A stretch of 64,000 nt of DNA from Tenacibaculum sp. 190524A05c (GTDB lineage Bacteria > Bacteroidota > Bacteroidia > Flavobacteriales > Flavobacteriaceae): the NCBI RefSeq assembly GCF_964036595.1, contig NZ_OZ038523.1:1268501-1332500 (forward strand), read 5' to 3'. Below are positions 18,231 through 27,066 of the stretch, one piece after another; position 1 is the first letter of the stretch, and each line of letters begins with the position of its first letter. The notes under the pieces are model-generated. The model was not told the DNA's origin. It ran no database searches and saw only the letters and a program-made list of their open reading frames with translations. A program made the translations under genes and the position numbers.

Positions 18231-19859
18231 TTAAAATTTATATTCATTCAAAGGTTTTGGAAATGCCTCTGGATTTGCCGCTAAATGATATCTAGGATCA
18301 TCAACATCTTCGATAATTACATTATGAAATTTATCACTAGCCTTGTACATTAAAACTTTACAATCTTCGCTTAAATGCTTTAATTTAATTGTTTTACCTG
18401 CAGATTGATACTTCTCAACTAAAACAAACAATGCTTCTAAAGCTGAATGATCTGAAATTCTACTTTCTACGAAGTCAATAAGCACATTATCTGGATCATT
18501 TTTTACATCAAACTTTTCATTAAAAGAAGAAATGCTACCGAAGAATAATGGTCCCCAAATTTCATAAACTTTAGTCCCATCTTCTCTCATTCGTTTACGA
18601 GCTCTAATCATTTTAGCATTCTCCCAAGAGAAAACTAATGCACTTACAATTACACCTGCAATAACAGCAATTGCTAAATCGAAAATAACAGTTAATGACG
18701 AAACTAAAATTAACACGATTAAATCAGCAACTGGAATTTTATTTGCAATTCTAAAACTACTCCAAGCAAATGTTCCTATAACTACCATAAACATTACACC
18801 TACTAAAGCTGCGATTGGAACTTGCTCAATTAAAGAAGAAGCGAACAGAATAAACATCAATAAGAAAACTGCAGCTGTAATTCCCGAAAGTCTTCCACGA
18901 CCTCCTCCTTTTATGTTAATAATCGATTGTCCGATCATTGCACAACCTCCCATTCCACCAAATAAACCAGTAATAATGTTAGCCCCACCTTGAGCTAAAC
19001 ATTCTCTGTTTGTATTTCCTCTAGTCTCAGTAATATCATCAATTAAGTTTAATGTCATTAAACTTTCAATTAATCCAATAGCCGCTAAGATTAAAGCGTA
19101 AGGAAAAATAAATGTGAATGTTTCAAAGTTTAATGGAATTTTAGTGAATGTTTCTAAAACTGGCACAGGAAAACCTCCTTTTAATCCTTCTCCTCCACCT
19201 TCTCTAATAAAAGATCCTACTGTAGCCATATCTAATCCACCAAAAATCACAATAGCAGAAACTACTAAAATTGCGATTAACGCTTCTGGTAATTTCTTTG
19301 TCGCTTTAATTTTAGGTAACCCCCACATGATCAACATTGTTAACCCAACAAATCCAATCATTAAAAACAATTCTGTTCCTTGTAACCAAACTTTCTCTCC
19401 AGCAACTTTCTTCGTAAACATTCCCAATTGAGATAAAAAGATAACAATTGCTAAACCATTTACGAATCCCATCATTACAGGATGTGGAATTAAACGAACA
19501 AATTTTCCAAGTTTAAAAACTCCAGCTAACATTTGTATAACTCCCATTAACATCACAGTTAAAAACAAATAGTACAAGCCAAGGTTTTCTCCAGCCGCTC
19601 CCATCGCATTTCCTTCCGCTACTAAATTCACCATTACAACAGCTAATGCTCCTGTTGCTCCAGAAATCATTCCTGGTCTTCCTCCAAAAATCGAAGTAAT
19701 TAATCCAATCATAAAAGCTGCATATAATCCTACTAAAGGATCAACACCTGCAACAAAAGCAAATGCTACAGCTTCTGGAACTAATGCTAATGCAACTGTA
19801 ATTCCAGATAAAACATCATTTCTAATATTCCCTACTCGTTTGGTAATAAACTCAGTCAT
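18231..19859 (-). CDS. SulP-family inorganic anion transporter with STAS domain
   Basis: This membrane transporter has 10-14 hydrophobic segments from about residue 15 to 420, followed by a cytoplasmic STAS domain (about 440-530). GGMGGCAMIGQSIINIKGGG is the conserved SulP block. Family members carry sulfate, bicarbonate or other anions; the ion cannot be decided here. I use the ATG at 19859 (protein MTEFITKRVGN...). A longer reading from a TTG at 19889 is possible, but that TTG falls inside an exact -7 box at 19887-19894. The gene is convergent with the methyltransferase gene and divergent from pyrR. Confidence 0.88.
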   Translation of the reverse strand: MTEFITKRVGNIRNDVLSGITVALALVPEAVAFAFVAGVDPLVGLYAAFMIGLITSIFGGRPGMISGATGALAVVMVNLVAEGNAMGAAGENLGLYYLFLTVMLMGVIQMLAGVFKLGKFVRLIPHPVMMGFVNGLAIVIFLSQLGMFTKKVAGEKVWLQGTELFLMIGFVGLTMLIMWGLPKIKATKKLPEALIAILVVSAIVIFGGLDMATVGSFIREGGGEGLKGGFPVPVLETFTKIPLNFETFTFIFPYALILAAIGLIESLMTLNLIDDITETRGNTNRECLAQGGANIITGLFGGMGGCAMIGQSIINIKGGGRGRLSGITAAVFLLMFILFASSLIEQVPIAALVGVMFMVVIGTFAWSSFRIANKIPVADLIVLILVSSLTVIFDLAIAVIAGVIVSALVFSWENAKMIRARKRMREDGTKVYEIWGPLFFGSISSFNEKFDVKNDPDNVLIDFVESRISDHSALEALFVLVEKYQSAGKTIKLKHLSEDCKVLMYKASDKFHNVIIEDVDDPRYHLAANPEAFPKPLNEYKF

Positions 19860-19886
19860 AATTGTTTTCTTAATTTTAAAAGAGGG

Positions 19887-19894
19887 CAAATATA
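19887..19894 (-). promoter_or_regulatory. -7 box of the SulP gene
   Basis: Minus-strand TATATTTG matches TAnnTTTG exactly and lies 27 nt before the ATG at 19859. Its position argues against translation starting at the upstream TTG. Confidence 0.5.
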
Positions 19895-19933
19895 GATATT
19901 ATTTCATCGTTAAAGGTTTCTTAAAGTTTAATT

Positions 19934-19963
19934 TTGCCCTGAGGCATTTTTGTACTACTTTTG
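19934..19963 (+). promoter_or_regulatory. Bacteroidota promoter of pyrR-pyrB
   Basis: TTG at 19934-19936, a 19 nt spacer, and TACTTTTG at 19956-19963 match TTG-N19-TAnnTTTG. Transcription should begin near 19970, so the mRNA leader would be about 30 nt and consist almost wholly of the hairpin noted next. Confidence 0.7.
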
Positions 19964-19973
19964 AACCTTGGAA

Positions 19974-19992
19974 CTATCAAGCAAATTGATAG
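19974..19992 (+). promoter_or_regulatory. Perfect 7-bp hairpin in the pyrR leader
   Basis: CTATCAA (19974-19980), loop GCAAA, TTGATAG (19986-19992), six nt before the pyrR ATG at 19999. It occupies the ribosome-access region. It could be a PyrR binding site on mRNA or a DNA operator; both are inference. Confidence 0.5.
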
Positions 19993-19998
19993 CATAAA

Positions 19999-20553
19999 AT
20001 GAGCAGAAAAACACTACTTACTTCTAAAGAAATTGAAATTATTCTGCATCGACTAGCATGTCAGCTAATCGAAAATCATAACGACTTTTCTAATACGGTT
20101 TTAATAGGTTTACAACCAAGAGGAACTTTTTTAGCAGAACGCTTAAAAAAGATTTTAGTTGAAGATTATAACATTCAAAATTTAAAACTAGGATTATTAG
20201 ATATCACTTTTTATCGTGATGATTTTAGAAGAAATGATGAACCTTTAGAAGCTACCCCAACCAAAATTGATTTTCTAATTGAAAATAAGAAAGTGGTTAT
20301 AATTGATGACGTTTTATACTCAGGAAGGAGCGTAAGATCGGCATTAACCGCTTTACAAGCATTCGGAAGACCAATAAGCATTGAATTACTAGTTTTAATT
20401 GACAGAAGATTTAGTAGACATTTACCTATTCAACCAAATTATAGAGGAAGACAAGTAGATGCTATAAATGAAGAAAAAGTTCTTGTCAACTGGAAAGACA
20501 CACATTCAAAAGACGAAATATACTTAGTATCCAAAAACTCTAAGAAAGAATAA
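19999..20553 (+). CDS. pyrR: PyrR bifunctional regulator / uracil phosphoribosyltransferase
   Basis: The 184 residues match PyrR length. The PRPP-binding motif VVIIDDVLYSGRSVRSAL is at about 96-113, and GLQPRGTFLAERL gives the upstream phosphoribosyltransferase block. In Firmicutes PyrR binds pyr mRNA when UMP is high, and it has weak uracil phosphoribosyltransferase activity; RNA binding is less established in Bacteroidota. It is 2 nt upstream of pyrB, so the two are co-expressed. A perfect small hairpin in its short leader is a candidate self-control site. Confidence 0.92.
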   Translation: MSRKTLLTSKEIEIILHRLACQLIENHNDFSNTVLIGLQPRGTFLAERLKKILVEDYNIQNLKLGLLDITFYRDDFRRNDEPLEATPTKIDFLIENKKVVIIDDVLYSGRSVRSALTALQAFGRPISIELLVLIDRRFSRHLPIQPNYRGRQVDAINEEKVLVNWKDTHSKDEIYLVSKNSKKE

Positions 20554-20555
20554 TA

Positions 20556-21488
20556 ATGAAGCAGTTAAGTGTAGAACATTTATTAGGAATTAAATATCTA
20601 AACAAAAATGATTTAGAGCTGATATTTGAGACCGCAGCTCATTTTAAAGAAGTAATTAATCGTCCGATTAAGAAAGTTCCTTCTCTTAGAGATATTACCA
20701 TAGCGAACCTGTTTTTTGAAAATAGTACACGTACCAAATTATCTTTTGAATTAGCAGAAAAACGTTTATCTGCTGATGTGATCAACTTTTCTGCAGGACA
20801 ATCTTCTGTTAAAAAAGGAGAAACACTTATTGACACGGTAAACAATATTTTATCAATGAAAGTTGATATTGTTGTTATGCGTCATGGAAATGTTGGTGCT
20901 GGAGTTTTCTTATCTAAGCATGTTGATGCAAAGATAGTCAATGCTGGTGATGGTACTCACGAACATCCAACACAAGCGCTGTTAGATAGTTTTTCTATGA
21001 GAGAAGCTTTAAATTCTAACTTAAAAGGAAAAAAGATTGTAATTGTTGGAGATATTTTACATTCGAGAGTAGCATTATCAAACATATTCGCTCTTCAATT
21101 ACAAGGAGCACAAGTAAAAGTTTGCGGACCAACTACTTTAATTCCGAGATATATATCGAGTTTAGGCGCTGAAGTAGAAACAAACTTAAAGAAAGCTCTT
21201 GAATGGTGTGATGTTGCAAATGTATTACGTGTACAACATGAAAGAATGGATATTAAATATTTCCCTTCTACACGAGAATACACACAACTTTTCGGTATAA
21301 ATAGAGAAATACTAGATAATCTTGGCAAAGATATTGTTATAATGCACCCAGGACCTATTAACAGAGGTGTTGAATTAACAAGTGACGTAGCAGATAGTAA
21401 ACAGTCTATCATACTTAATCAAGTAGAAAACGGAGTTGCCGTAAGAATGGCTGTTATTTATTTGTTAGCACAACAAATAAAAAGATAG
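20556..21488 (+). CDS. pyrB: Aspartate carbamoyltransferase catalytic subunit
   Basis: This enzyme condenses carbamoyl phosphate with aspartate in the second step of pyrimidine synthesis. The 310 residues match the catalytic chain. FFENSTRTKLSFELAEKRL holds the carbamoyl-phosphate motif STRT. HPTQALLDSFSMRE and MHPGPINRGVEL are the other signature blocks. No pyrI regulatory subunit is adjacent; the next gene is an unrelated STAS-like protein. Its substrate would come from carB at 32-35 kb, which is not in this operon. Confidence 0.95.
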   Translation: MKQLSVEHLLGIKYLNKNDLELIFETAAHFKEVINRPIKKVPSLRDITIANLFFENSTRTKLSFELAEKRLSADVINFSAGQSSVKKGETLIDTVNNILSMKVDIVVMRHGNVGAGVFLSKHVDAKIVNAGDGTHEHPTQALLDSFSMREALNSNLKGKKIVIVGDILHSRVALSNIFALQLQGAQVKVCGPTTLIPRYISSLGAEVETNLKKALEWCDVANVLRVQHERMDIKYFPSTREYTQLFGINREILDNLGKDIVIMHPGPINRGVELTSDVADSKQSIILNQVENGVAVRMAVIYLLAQQIKR

Positions 21489-21493
21489 TTAAT

Positions 21494-21826
21494 ATGAAAA
21501 CAGAACATAAAGAAGGATATACTTTAATTAATTCCGAAGAAGCATCTTTTTCAGAATTTTATACTTTTTTTTCTAATCAACATAAAGAATTAACAAAAAA
21601 CAACGTAATTATCAACATTTCATCGAATCTTGTTGCAAATGAGGAAGAAATTTCGTTATTTTTGGAATGTGCTGATATGCATCAAGAAAGCGGCACAACT
21701 TTTGTAGTTGTATATCAGAATGTTGACGTGGATAAATTCCCTGAGACTTTTAACATAGTTCCTACTTTACAAGAAGCAGAAGACGTGTTAGAAATGGAAA
21801 ATATCCAAAGAGATTTAGGTTTTTAA
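21494..21826 (+). CDS. Small STAS-like hypothetical protein
   Basis: This 110-residue cytoplasmic protein has no signal or membrane segment. Its core (KNNVIINISSN... ISLFLECADMHQESGTTFVVVYQNVD) follows a strand-helix-strand order like a STAS domain. It lacks an obvious conserved phospho-Ser motif, so an anti-anti-sigma role is not supported. It begins 5 nt after pyrB and lies two genes upstream of rnz. A link to RNA processing is only contextual. Confidence 0.6.
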   Translation: MKTEHKEGYTLINSEEASFSEFYTFFSNQHKELTKNNVIINISSNLVANEEEISLFLECADMHQESGTTFVVVYQNVDVDKFPETFNIVPTLQEAEDVLEMENIQRDLGF

Positions 21827-21846
21827 CAAATAATATCCCCTTTAGT

Positions 21847-22167
21847 ATGATAAAAAAACTACTTTTTATCTTTTCTGTATTATGTGCTTCAGTGCTTTTC
21901 TCTCAAGAGAAATCAGTGAATAAATTGGTGGCATCACCAAACCCATTCTATAACTCAACCACTATAACTTTTAACTCAACTACCCAACAAGAAGTTTTAA
22001 TTAGCGTTAGAAATGTTCTAGGAAAGACGGTTTATACCAAAAAGCTGTCCGCTCATAAAGGTAAAAATGAGCTGCCTTTCAAACGAAACAATTTAAGTTC
22101 GGGAATGTACATCTACGCTATTCAAACTGGCAAAGAAGTAATTTCTAAACGTTTTGTAATTAGATGA
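21847..22167 (+). CDS. Mini T9SS protein: signal peptide plus type A sorting domain only
   Basis: This 106-residue protein has a signal peptide (1-19, ending VLFSQ) followed at once by a complete type A T9SS sorting domain: ASPNPFYNSTTITF, then VRNVLGKTVYTKKL, then LSSGMYIYAIQTGKEVISKRFVIR. Such domains normally form the last 75-80 residues of much larger cargo. There is no passenger domain, so either the domain itself is the exported product or this is a remnant. The reading frame is intact and its ATGA stop overlaps the rnz start, which favours a maintained gene. CCCC lies 6 nt before the ATG. Confidence 0.85.
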   Translation: MIKKLLFIFSVLCASVLFSQEKSVNKLVASPNPFYNSTTITFNSTTQQEVLISVRNVLGKTVYTKKLSAHKGKNELPFKRNNLSSGMYIYAIQTGKEVISKRFVIR

Positions 22168-23102
22168 GTTTAAAATTAACAGTATTAGGTTGCCATTCAG
22201 CAACACCAAGAGTAAATGCACATCCAACATCACAGTATCTAGAAATAAATAACAGACATTTCTTGATAGATTGCGGTGAAGGAACACAACGTCAAATGAG
22301 AAAGTATAAAGTTGGTTTTTCTAAAATCAATCATATATTCATATCTCATTTACATGGAGACCACTTTTTTGGTCTAATTGGTTTGTTATCTACATTCGGA
22401 ATTCTAAATCGTGAAAAAGATTTACATGTTTTCGGACCAAAAGGTATCAAACAAGTTACTGAACTTCAACTAAAACTGTCTATGTCTCATGTGAAATATA
22501 AGATTGTTTTTCATGAGTTAACTTCCAACAAAAGCGAATTAATATTTGAAGATGATAAGGTATCAGTTCATACTATTCCTTTACATCACAGAGTATATAC
22601 CAATGGTTATCTTTTTACAGAAAAACCAAGACAACGAAATCTACATTTAGACAATATCAAACAGTACGATGAAATTGAAATTTGCGATTATCATAATTTA
22701 AAAGCAGGTAAAGATTTCATGTTAAGTTCAGGAGAAATCATTGCTAATTCAGAATTAACGATTTCTCCAGAGAAACCAAAAAGTTATGCATTTTGTAGTG
22801 ATACAATGTATAAACCAGATATTGTTCCAATCATAAAAGATGTTGATCTTTTATATCATGAAGCGACGTTTTTGAAAGAACTAGAACATCTTTGTGAAAG
22901 AACAAAACATTCTACAGCTGAACAAGCAGCAATTATTGCTAAAGATGCAAATGCTGGTAAATTAATTTTAGGCCACTACTCTAGCCGTTATTCGGATATT
23001 GAGTGCTTTAGAGAAGAAGCGCAAACAGTATTTGAAAACGTAGAATTAGCAAGGGTTGGAGAAGTATTTACTTGTAATACTTCAGTACCAGTTCACGTGT
23101 AA
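22164..23102 (+). CDS. rnz: Ribonuclease Z
   Basis: This cytoplasmic metallo-beta-lactamase-fold endonuclease matures tRNA 3' ends. The zinc motif HLHGDHFFG is at about residues 61-69. Other ligands are visible in CSDT near 213 and LGHYSSRY near 272. The 312 residues fit the short RNase Z form. Its start overlaps the stop of the mini T9SS gene by 4 nt, so it is translationally coupled to a secreted-protein gene, which is odd. No terminator is seen after it. Confidence 0.92.
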   Translation: MSLKLTVLGCHSATPRVNAHPTSQYLEINNRHFLIDCGEGTQRQMRKYKVGFSKINHIFISHLHGDHFFGLIGLLSTFGILNREKDLHVFGPKGIKQVTELQLKLSMSHVKYKIVFHELTSNKSELIFEDDKVSVHTIPLHHRVYTNGYLFTEKPRQRNLHLDNIKQYDEIEICDYHNLKAGKDFMLSSGEIIANSELTISPEKPKSYAFCSDTMYKPDIVPIIKDVDLLYHEATFLKELEHLCERTKHSTAEQAAIIAKDANAGKLILGHYSSRYSDIECFREEAQTVFENVELARVGEVFTCNTSVPVHV

Positions 23103-23132
23103 ATTACACCTCATTTTTATTATAAGAAGTTT

Positions 23133-23158
23133 GTTAATGATTCGTTAAACAGTGTTAA
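23133..23158 (+). promoter_or_regulatory. Three phased GTTAA repeats upstream of the TonB-dependent receptor gene
   Basis: GTTAA occurs at 23133-23137, 23144-23148 and 23154-23158, a spacing of 11 and 10 nt, about one helical turn. A near -7 box TACTTCTG lies downstream at 23176-23183 and the ATG is at 23229. In-phase direct repeats are a typical binding site for a response regulator (inference). Confidence 0.45.
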
Positions 23159-23228
23159 ACGAAGTAACAAAATAATACTTCTGTTAGTCTCTTATGCATT
23201 GAAGAACTACAAATAAACAACATAAGAG

Positions 23229-25634
23229 ATGAGAAGAATTTTACTATTACTTGTATTAATTTTAAGTACAAGTGCTTTTGCAAAAAAGGAAAATGACAAT
23301 TTACCCAGGCCCGGGAAAATTTCAGGAAAAGTTATAGACAAACTTACCAAAGAACCATTACCATACGTAAATATTATTATTAGAGATGCCGCTAAAAAGG
23401 TATTAACTGGAGGTATTACCGATGAACAAGGACTTTTTACAATACCTAAAGTTCCTGAAGGGAAAAACATTGTTGAAATCCAATTTATTGGTTACAAAAC
23501 AATTTCTAGAGAAGTTACTATTGGAAAGAAAAACCGAAATGTGAAATTGGGAACATTTTCACTTGAAGAAGATTCTACAACATTAGATGAAGTTGAAGTA
23601 AGAGCCGAAACTTCTACTGTGGTACAAAAAGTAGACCGAAAAGTAATTAATGTTGGTAAAGACTTAACTTCTGCAGGTGCAACAGCTTCTGAGCTATTAA
23701 ATAACGTTCAATCTGTAAGTGTAGACAGCCAAACTGGAAATATTAGTTTACGTGGAAACGAAAACGTACGTGTATTGGTTGATGGTAGACCTACAAACGT
23801 TCCTGCTGCTCAGTTATTAAGACAATTACCTTCATCTTCAATAAAAAGTGTGGAGTTAATTACCAATCCATCTGCAAAATATAATCCAGAAGGAATGAGT
23901 GGTATTATCAATATCATTTTAAACAAAAATGCTAACATGGGATTCAATGGTTCATTAAATACTGGTGTTGAAACAGGACACTATGTTCGTTACAATGCAT
24001 CTACAAACATGAACTATAAAACAGGAAGTGTAAACTTCTTTGGAAACTATGGTTTTAATGGTGGAGATCGTTACAACTTTGGTTTTATCAATAGAGATGG
24101 AGTTAATTTTCAAGATTTTGTATTTAAAAATGATAACGAATCTCACTTATTTAAAATTGGTGCTGATGTTTATATCGATGATAAAAACACGTTTTCATTC
24201 TATACCACTCAAAACTGGTCGAACAATGATGCTAACGGTAGAGTTTTAGTAACGGATGCTACAAATACTTTAATTAGTAATGCTCCAAACGTACAAGATA
24301 ACAGTAGCCATAATCAGACTTATAATGTAAACTATAAGCACGATTTTGACAAAAAAGGACACAATATCGAATTTGAATCAACATACTCTGTAAACGATTC
24401 TCCACAGGTATTAGTTAACAATGATTTATTAAACGCTACCGATGGTGAGTTAAATTATTTCAATGACATCAATAACGAACGAGATAATATTTTAATCAAC
24501 TTAGATTATACAAACCCAATTTCTGAGAAAGGGAAACTTGAGTTAGGATTAGAATATCGTGCTGATGGAACTGATAACACAAACATCACTAACCAAACTA
24601 ATTTTAATAATTCATCATTTAGTTATGATAGAAAAATCTTTTCTGGATACGCAAACTATGGTCATACTTTTGGTAAAGTAACCATGCAATTAGGAGCGAG
24701 ATTAGAACAATTTAATATTGATGGAACTTTCAATGTAGAAACAGTTGGAACAGAAACAGTAACGGATGATATTTTCACAATTTATCCTTCAGCTTTCTTT
24801 ACTTATAATCCATCTGAAAAGAATCAATTTCAATTAAGTTATAGTAAACGTGTAGACAGACCGAATATTCAACAAGTAAATCCAATTAGAGAATGGAGTA
24901 CGCCTTTAATTACGTCTGTAGGTAACGAAAATTTATTACCTCAATTCACAAACTCAATTGAAGTAAACTATACAAGAAAAATCAAAGGAGGTTCTATTAC
25001 ATTAGGAACATTCTATAGAAATATTAACGATGTAATTTCTAGAGTAACTTTTAGAGATCCTGCAGATCCTTCTAACGTTCGTCAGATTTTAACATTCCAA
25101 AACTTTGATGACACTGATGCTTATGGTATTGAATTATCATCAAATTATAGAATCGCTAAATGGTGGAGAGCTAATGCAAGTATGGATTTTTATTCTCAAA
25201 AGCAATTTGGAGTAGCAGATTTAACTAATCCTTCTGCACCTAGATTAGAAGTACAGAATGAAGTTTTTAACGCAAGAATTAGTAACAGCTTTACGGTTTC
25301 TAAAAAGTTAAGATTACAATTATTTGCTATGTATCGTGGATCAGTAGAAGATATTCAATGGAAAGTAGATCCAATGAAAATGGTAAACTTAGGAGCAAAC
25401 TACTCTGTTTTCGAAGGAAAAGGAAACATTACATTTAGAGTAAATGATATATTCAACACTATGCAATTTCAATTTGCATCAGATAATCCATTCACTCAAA
25501 ACGGTAGATTTAAATGGGAAAGTAGAACTGCTTACTTAGGATTTAACTACAGATTTGGTGGTGGTAAAAACAAAGCGAAATCTAGAAGAAGAAGAGATAG
25601 TAACGAAAAACAAGGAGGTGGTGGCTTCTTTTAA
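23229..25634 (+). CDS. Outer-membrane beta-barrel receptor (TonB-dependent receptor type, OMP_b-brl_3)
   Basis: This 801-residue protein has a signal peptide (1-18), a carboxypeptidase-regulatory-like domain at about 33-115 (GKISGKVIDKLTKEPLPYVNI), a plug region at about 130-230 (VLVDGRPTNVPAAQLLRQLP), and a large beta barrel to the end. It fits the outer-membrane receptor family 3 group, which takes up or exports unknown ligands. The C-terminus carries a basic then Gly-rich tail (RRRRDSNEKQGGGGFF) beyond the expected last strand. It stands alone, flanked by a phased repeat promoter region and a bidirectional terminator. Confidence 0.85.
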   Translation: MRRILLLLVLILSTSAFAKKENDNLPRPGKISGKVIDKLTKEPLPYVNIIIRDAAKKVLTGGITDEQGLFTIPKVPEGKNIVEIQFIGYKTISREVTIGKKNRNVKLGTFSLEEDSTTLDEVEVRAETSTVVQKVDRKVINVGKDLTSAGATASELLNNVQSVSVDSQTGNISLRGNENVRVLVDGRPTNVPAAQLLRQLPSSSIKSVELITNPSAKYNPEGMSGIINIILNKNANMGFNGSLNTGVETGHYVRYNASTNMNYKTGSVNFFGNYGFNGGDRYNFGFINRDGVNFQDFVFKNDNESHLFKIGADVYIDDKNTFSFYTTQNWSNNDANGRVLVTDATNTLISNAPNVQDNSSHNQTYNVNYKHDFDKKGHNIEFESTYSVNDSPQVLVNNDLLNATDGELNYFNDINNERDNILINLDYTNPISEKGKLELGLEYRADGTDNTNITNQTNFNNSSFSYDRKIFSGYANYGHTFGKVTMQLGARLEQFNIDGTFNVETVGTETVTDDIFTIYPSAFFTYNPSEKNQFQLSYSKRVDRPNIQQVNPIREWSTPLITSVGNENLLPQFTNSIEVNYTRKIKGGSITLGTFYRNINDVISRVTFRDPADPSNVRQILTFQNFDDTDAYGIELSSNYRIAKWWRANASMDFYSQKQFGVADLTNPSAPRLEVQNEVFNARISNSFTVSKKLRLQLFAMYRGSVEDIQWKVDPMKMVNLGANYSVFEGKGNITFRVNDIFNTMQFQFASDNPFTQNGRFKWESRTAYLGFNYRFGGGKNKAKSRRRRDSNEKQGGGGFF

Positions 25635-25667
25635 TTGAAGGGTAATAGATTAATTAGACACCAAAAG

Positions 25668-25697
25668 AAAAGCCGAAGTACAAACTTCGGCTTTTTG
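25668..25697 (+). terminator. Bidirectional terminator between receptor and TolC genes
   Basis: The stem AAAGCCGAAGT / ACTTCGGCTTT has loop ACAA, with T tract on the plus strand and A tract giving a T tract on the minus strand, between convergent genes. Confidence 0.88.
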
Positions 25698-25729
25698 CTT
25701 TTTATATTTAACAAGCAACTTAGTAGGAA

Positions 25730-27058
25730 CTAAAAATTGTTATGCTCTAGAATAACTCCTGCTAATTGTAACAATTGTAATTCTGCATTTTTTGCTACAA
25801 ACTTTGCGTTATTTCTACTTAACTTTGCATTTATCAAATTAATTTGTGCCTGACGAAAATCAATTGAAGAAATTTGACCCAACTTATATCTTTCATTTGA
25901 TCGCTCAAAATTCAACTTATTCGTTAGTACATTTTGTTCCTGAGCTTTTAAAGCAAATAATCTATTTTGATAGGTTTCCCAAGCATTATTAACATCTCGT
26001 TCCAACTGATCTTGTAACTGTGATTTTCTAATTTCTTGGTTCTCTACTGCTATTTTAGCATTCTTCACATTCGTTCTAGTTCTACCACCATCAAAAAGAT
26101 TCCAAGATAAATTCACACCAGCACTTAAACCCGTTTGTGTATTACTAATTGGACTAAAGGCATTCGTTGCATCTCCTGTATTTCTGTTCCAAGCATAAGA
26201 ACTAGTTAAACTAACATTTGGCATCCAACCAGATTTATTGATCTTAACATCTAACTTACTTAACTCAATATTCTTTTTCGACTGTAATAAATTCGCATTC
26301 TTAGTTTTCGCTTCAGTCAGAATATCAGCTAAGTTAATATTCACATCGTATAACACCTTCGTATCAACAGTAACAGGAGTATTTACATCTCTACCTAAAA
26401 CTACATTTAAATCGCGCTTAGCATTATTCAATTGTCTTTGAATATCGATGTAACTTATACTATCGTTATTAACATCAACTTCTGCATTTAAAACGTCTAG
26501 TTTAGTTCTCTGTCCGTAATCAAAACCGTACTTTGCTCGCTCTAATCTCTTCTTTGAAATAGTTAATGCTGCTTTCTGAGTATTTTCATTTTCTGTAAGT
26601 CTTCCTACTTCATAATATGCAATAAACAAAGTAATGATGGTATTTTCCATTACTTGACGTGCTTGCAATTCAGATAAATTATAACTTTCCTTTAAACGTT
26701 TAAACGTATTCTGTCTGCTAAAACCATTAAAAATCACATAATCTAAACCAATAGAAGCATTGTAATTTTCAGACTCTGCTCCTGCTACTGAATTCACAGT
26801 TCCATCTTGAAACTCAAGATCAGTATCATTATTAGTATATCTTGCTCCAGCATTTCCTGTTACGGTAGGTAAATATCCACTATTGTAAATACTTTTGTTA
26901 TTTTCTGCAGTGGCAAGATTGTTCTTTGTAACCTTAATATCATAGTTGTTAGCCATGGTTAGTTCAAAGGCTTTTTCTTTACTTAAAACTTCTTGTGCAT
27001 AAAAAGAAGTACTAACTAAAAGTACGCCGAGTGTACTTATTATTTGTTTTCTCATCAT
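25730..27058 (-). CDS. TolC-family outer-membrane efflux protein
   Basis: This 442-residue protein has a signal peptide ending near SFYAQ and two repeated long-helix regions typical of TolC-like outer-membrane efflux channels (for example LSKEKAFELTMANNYDIKVT and later ERSNERYKLGQISSIDFRQA). It would form the trimeric exit duct for the RND pump encoded just upstream. It starts 8 nt after the permease gene and is the last member of the marR-adaptor-permease-tolC operon. Confidence 0.9.
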   Translation of the reverse strand: MMRKQIISTLGVLLVSTSFYAQEVLSKEKAFELTMANNYDIKVTKNNLATAENNKSIYNSGYLPTVTGNAGARYTNNDTDLEFQDGTVNSVAGAESENYNASIGLDYVIFNGFSRQNTFKRLKESYNLSELQARQVMENTIITLFIAYYEVGRLTENENTQKAALTISKKRLERAKYGFDYGQRTKLDVLNAEVDVNNDSISYIDIQRQLNNAKRDLNVVLGRDVNTPVTVDTKVLYDVNINLADILTEAKTKNANLLQSKKNIELSKLDVKINKSGWMPNVSLTSSYAWNRNTGDATNAFSPISNTQTGLSAGVNLSWNLFDGGRTRTNVKNAKIAVENQEIRKSQLQDQLERDVNNAWETYQNRLFALKAQEQNVLTNKLNFERSNERYKLGQISSIDFRQAQINLINAKLSRNNAKFVAKNAELQLLQLAGVILEHNNF

Positions 27059-27066
27059 TTTATCTT

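Noticed and set aside
19860..19889. Longer start for the SulP gene at TTG 19889
   Set aside because: The TTG is inside an exact -7 promoter box; the ATG at 19859 gives the normal family N-terminus.
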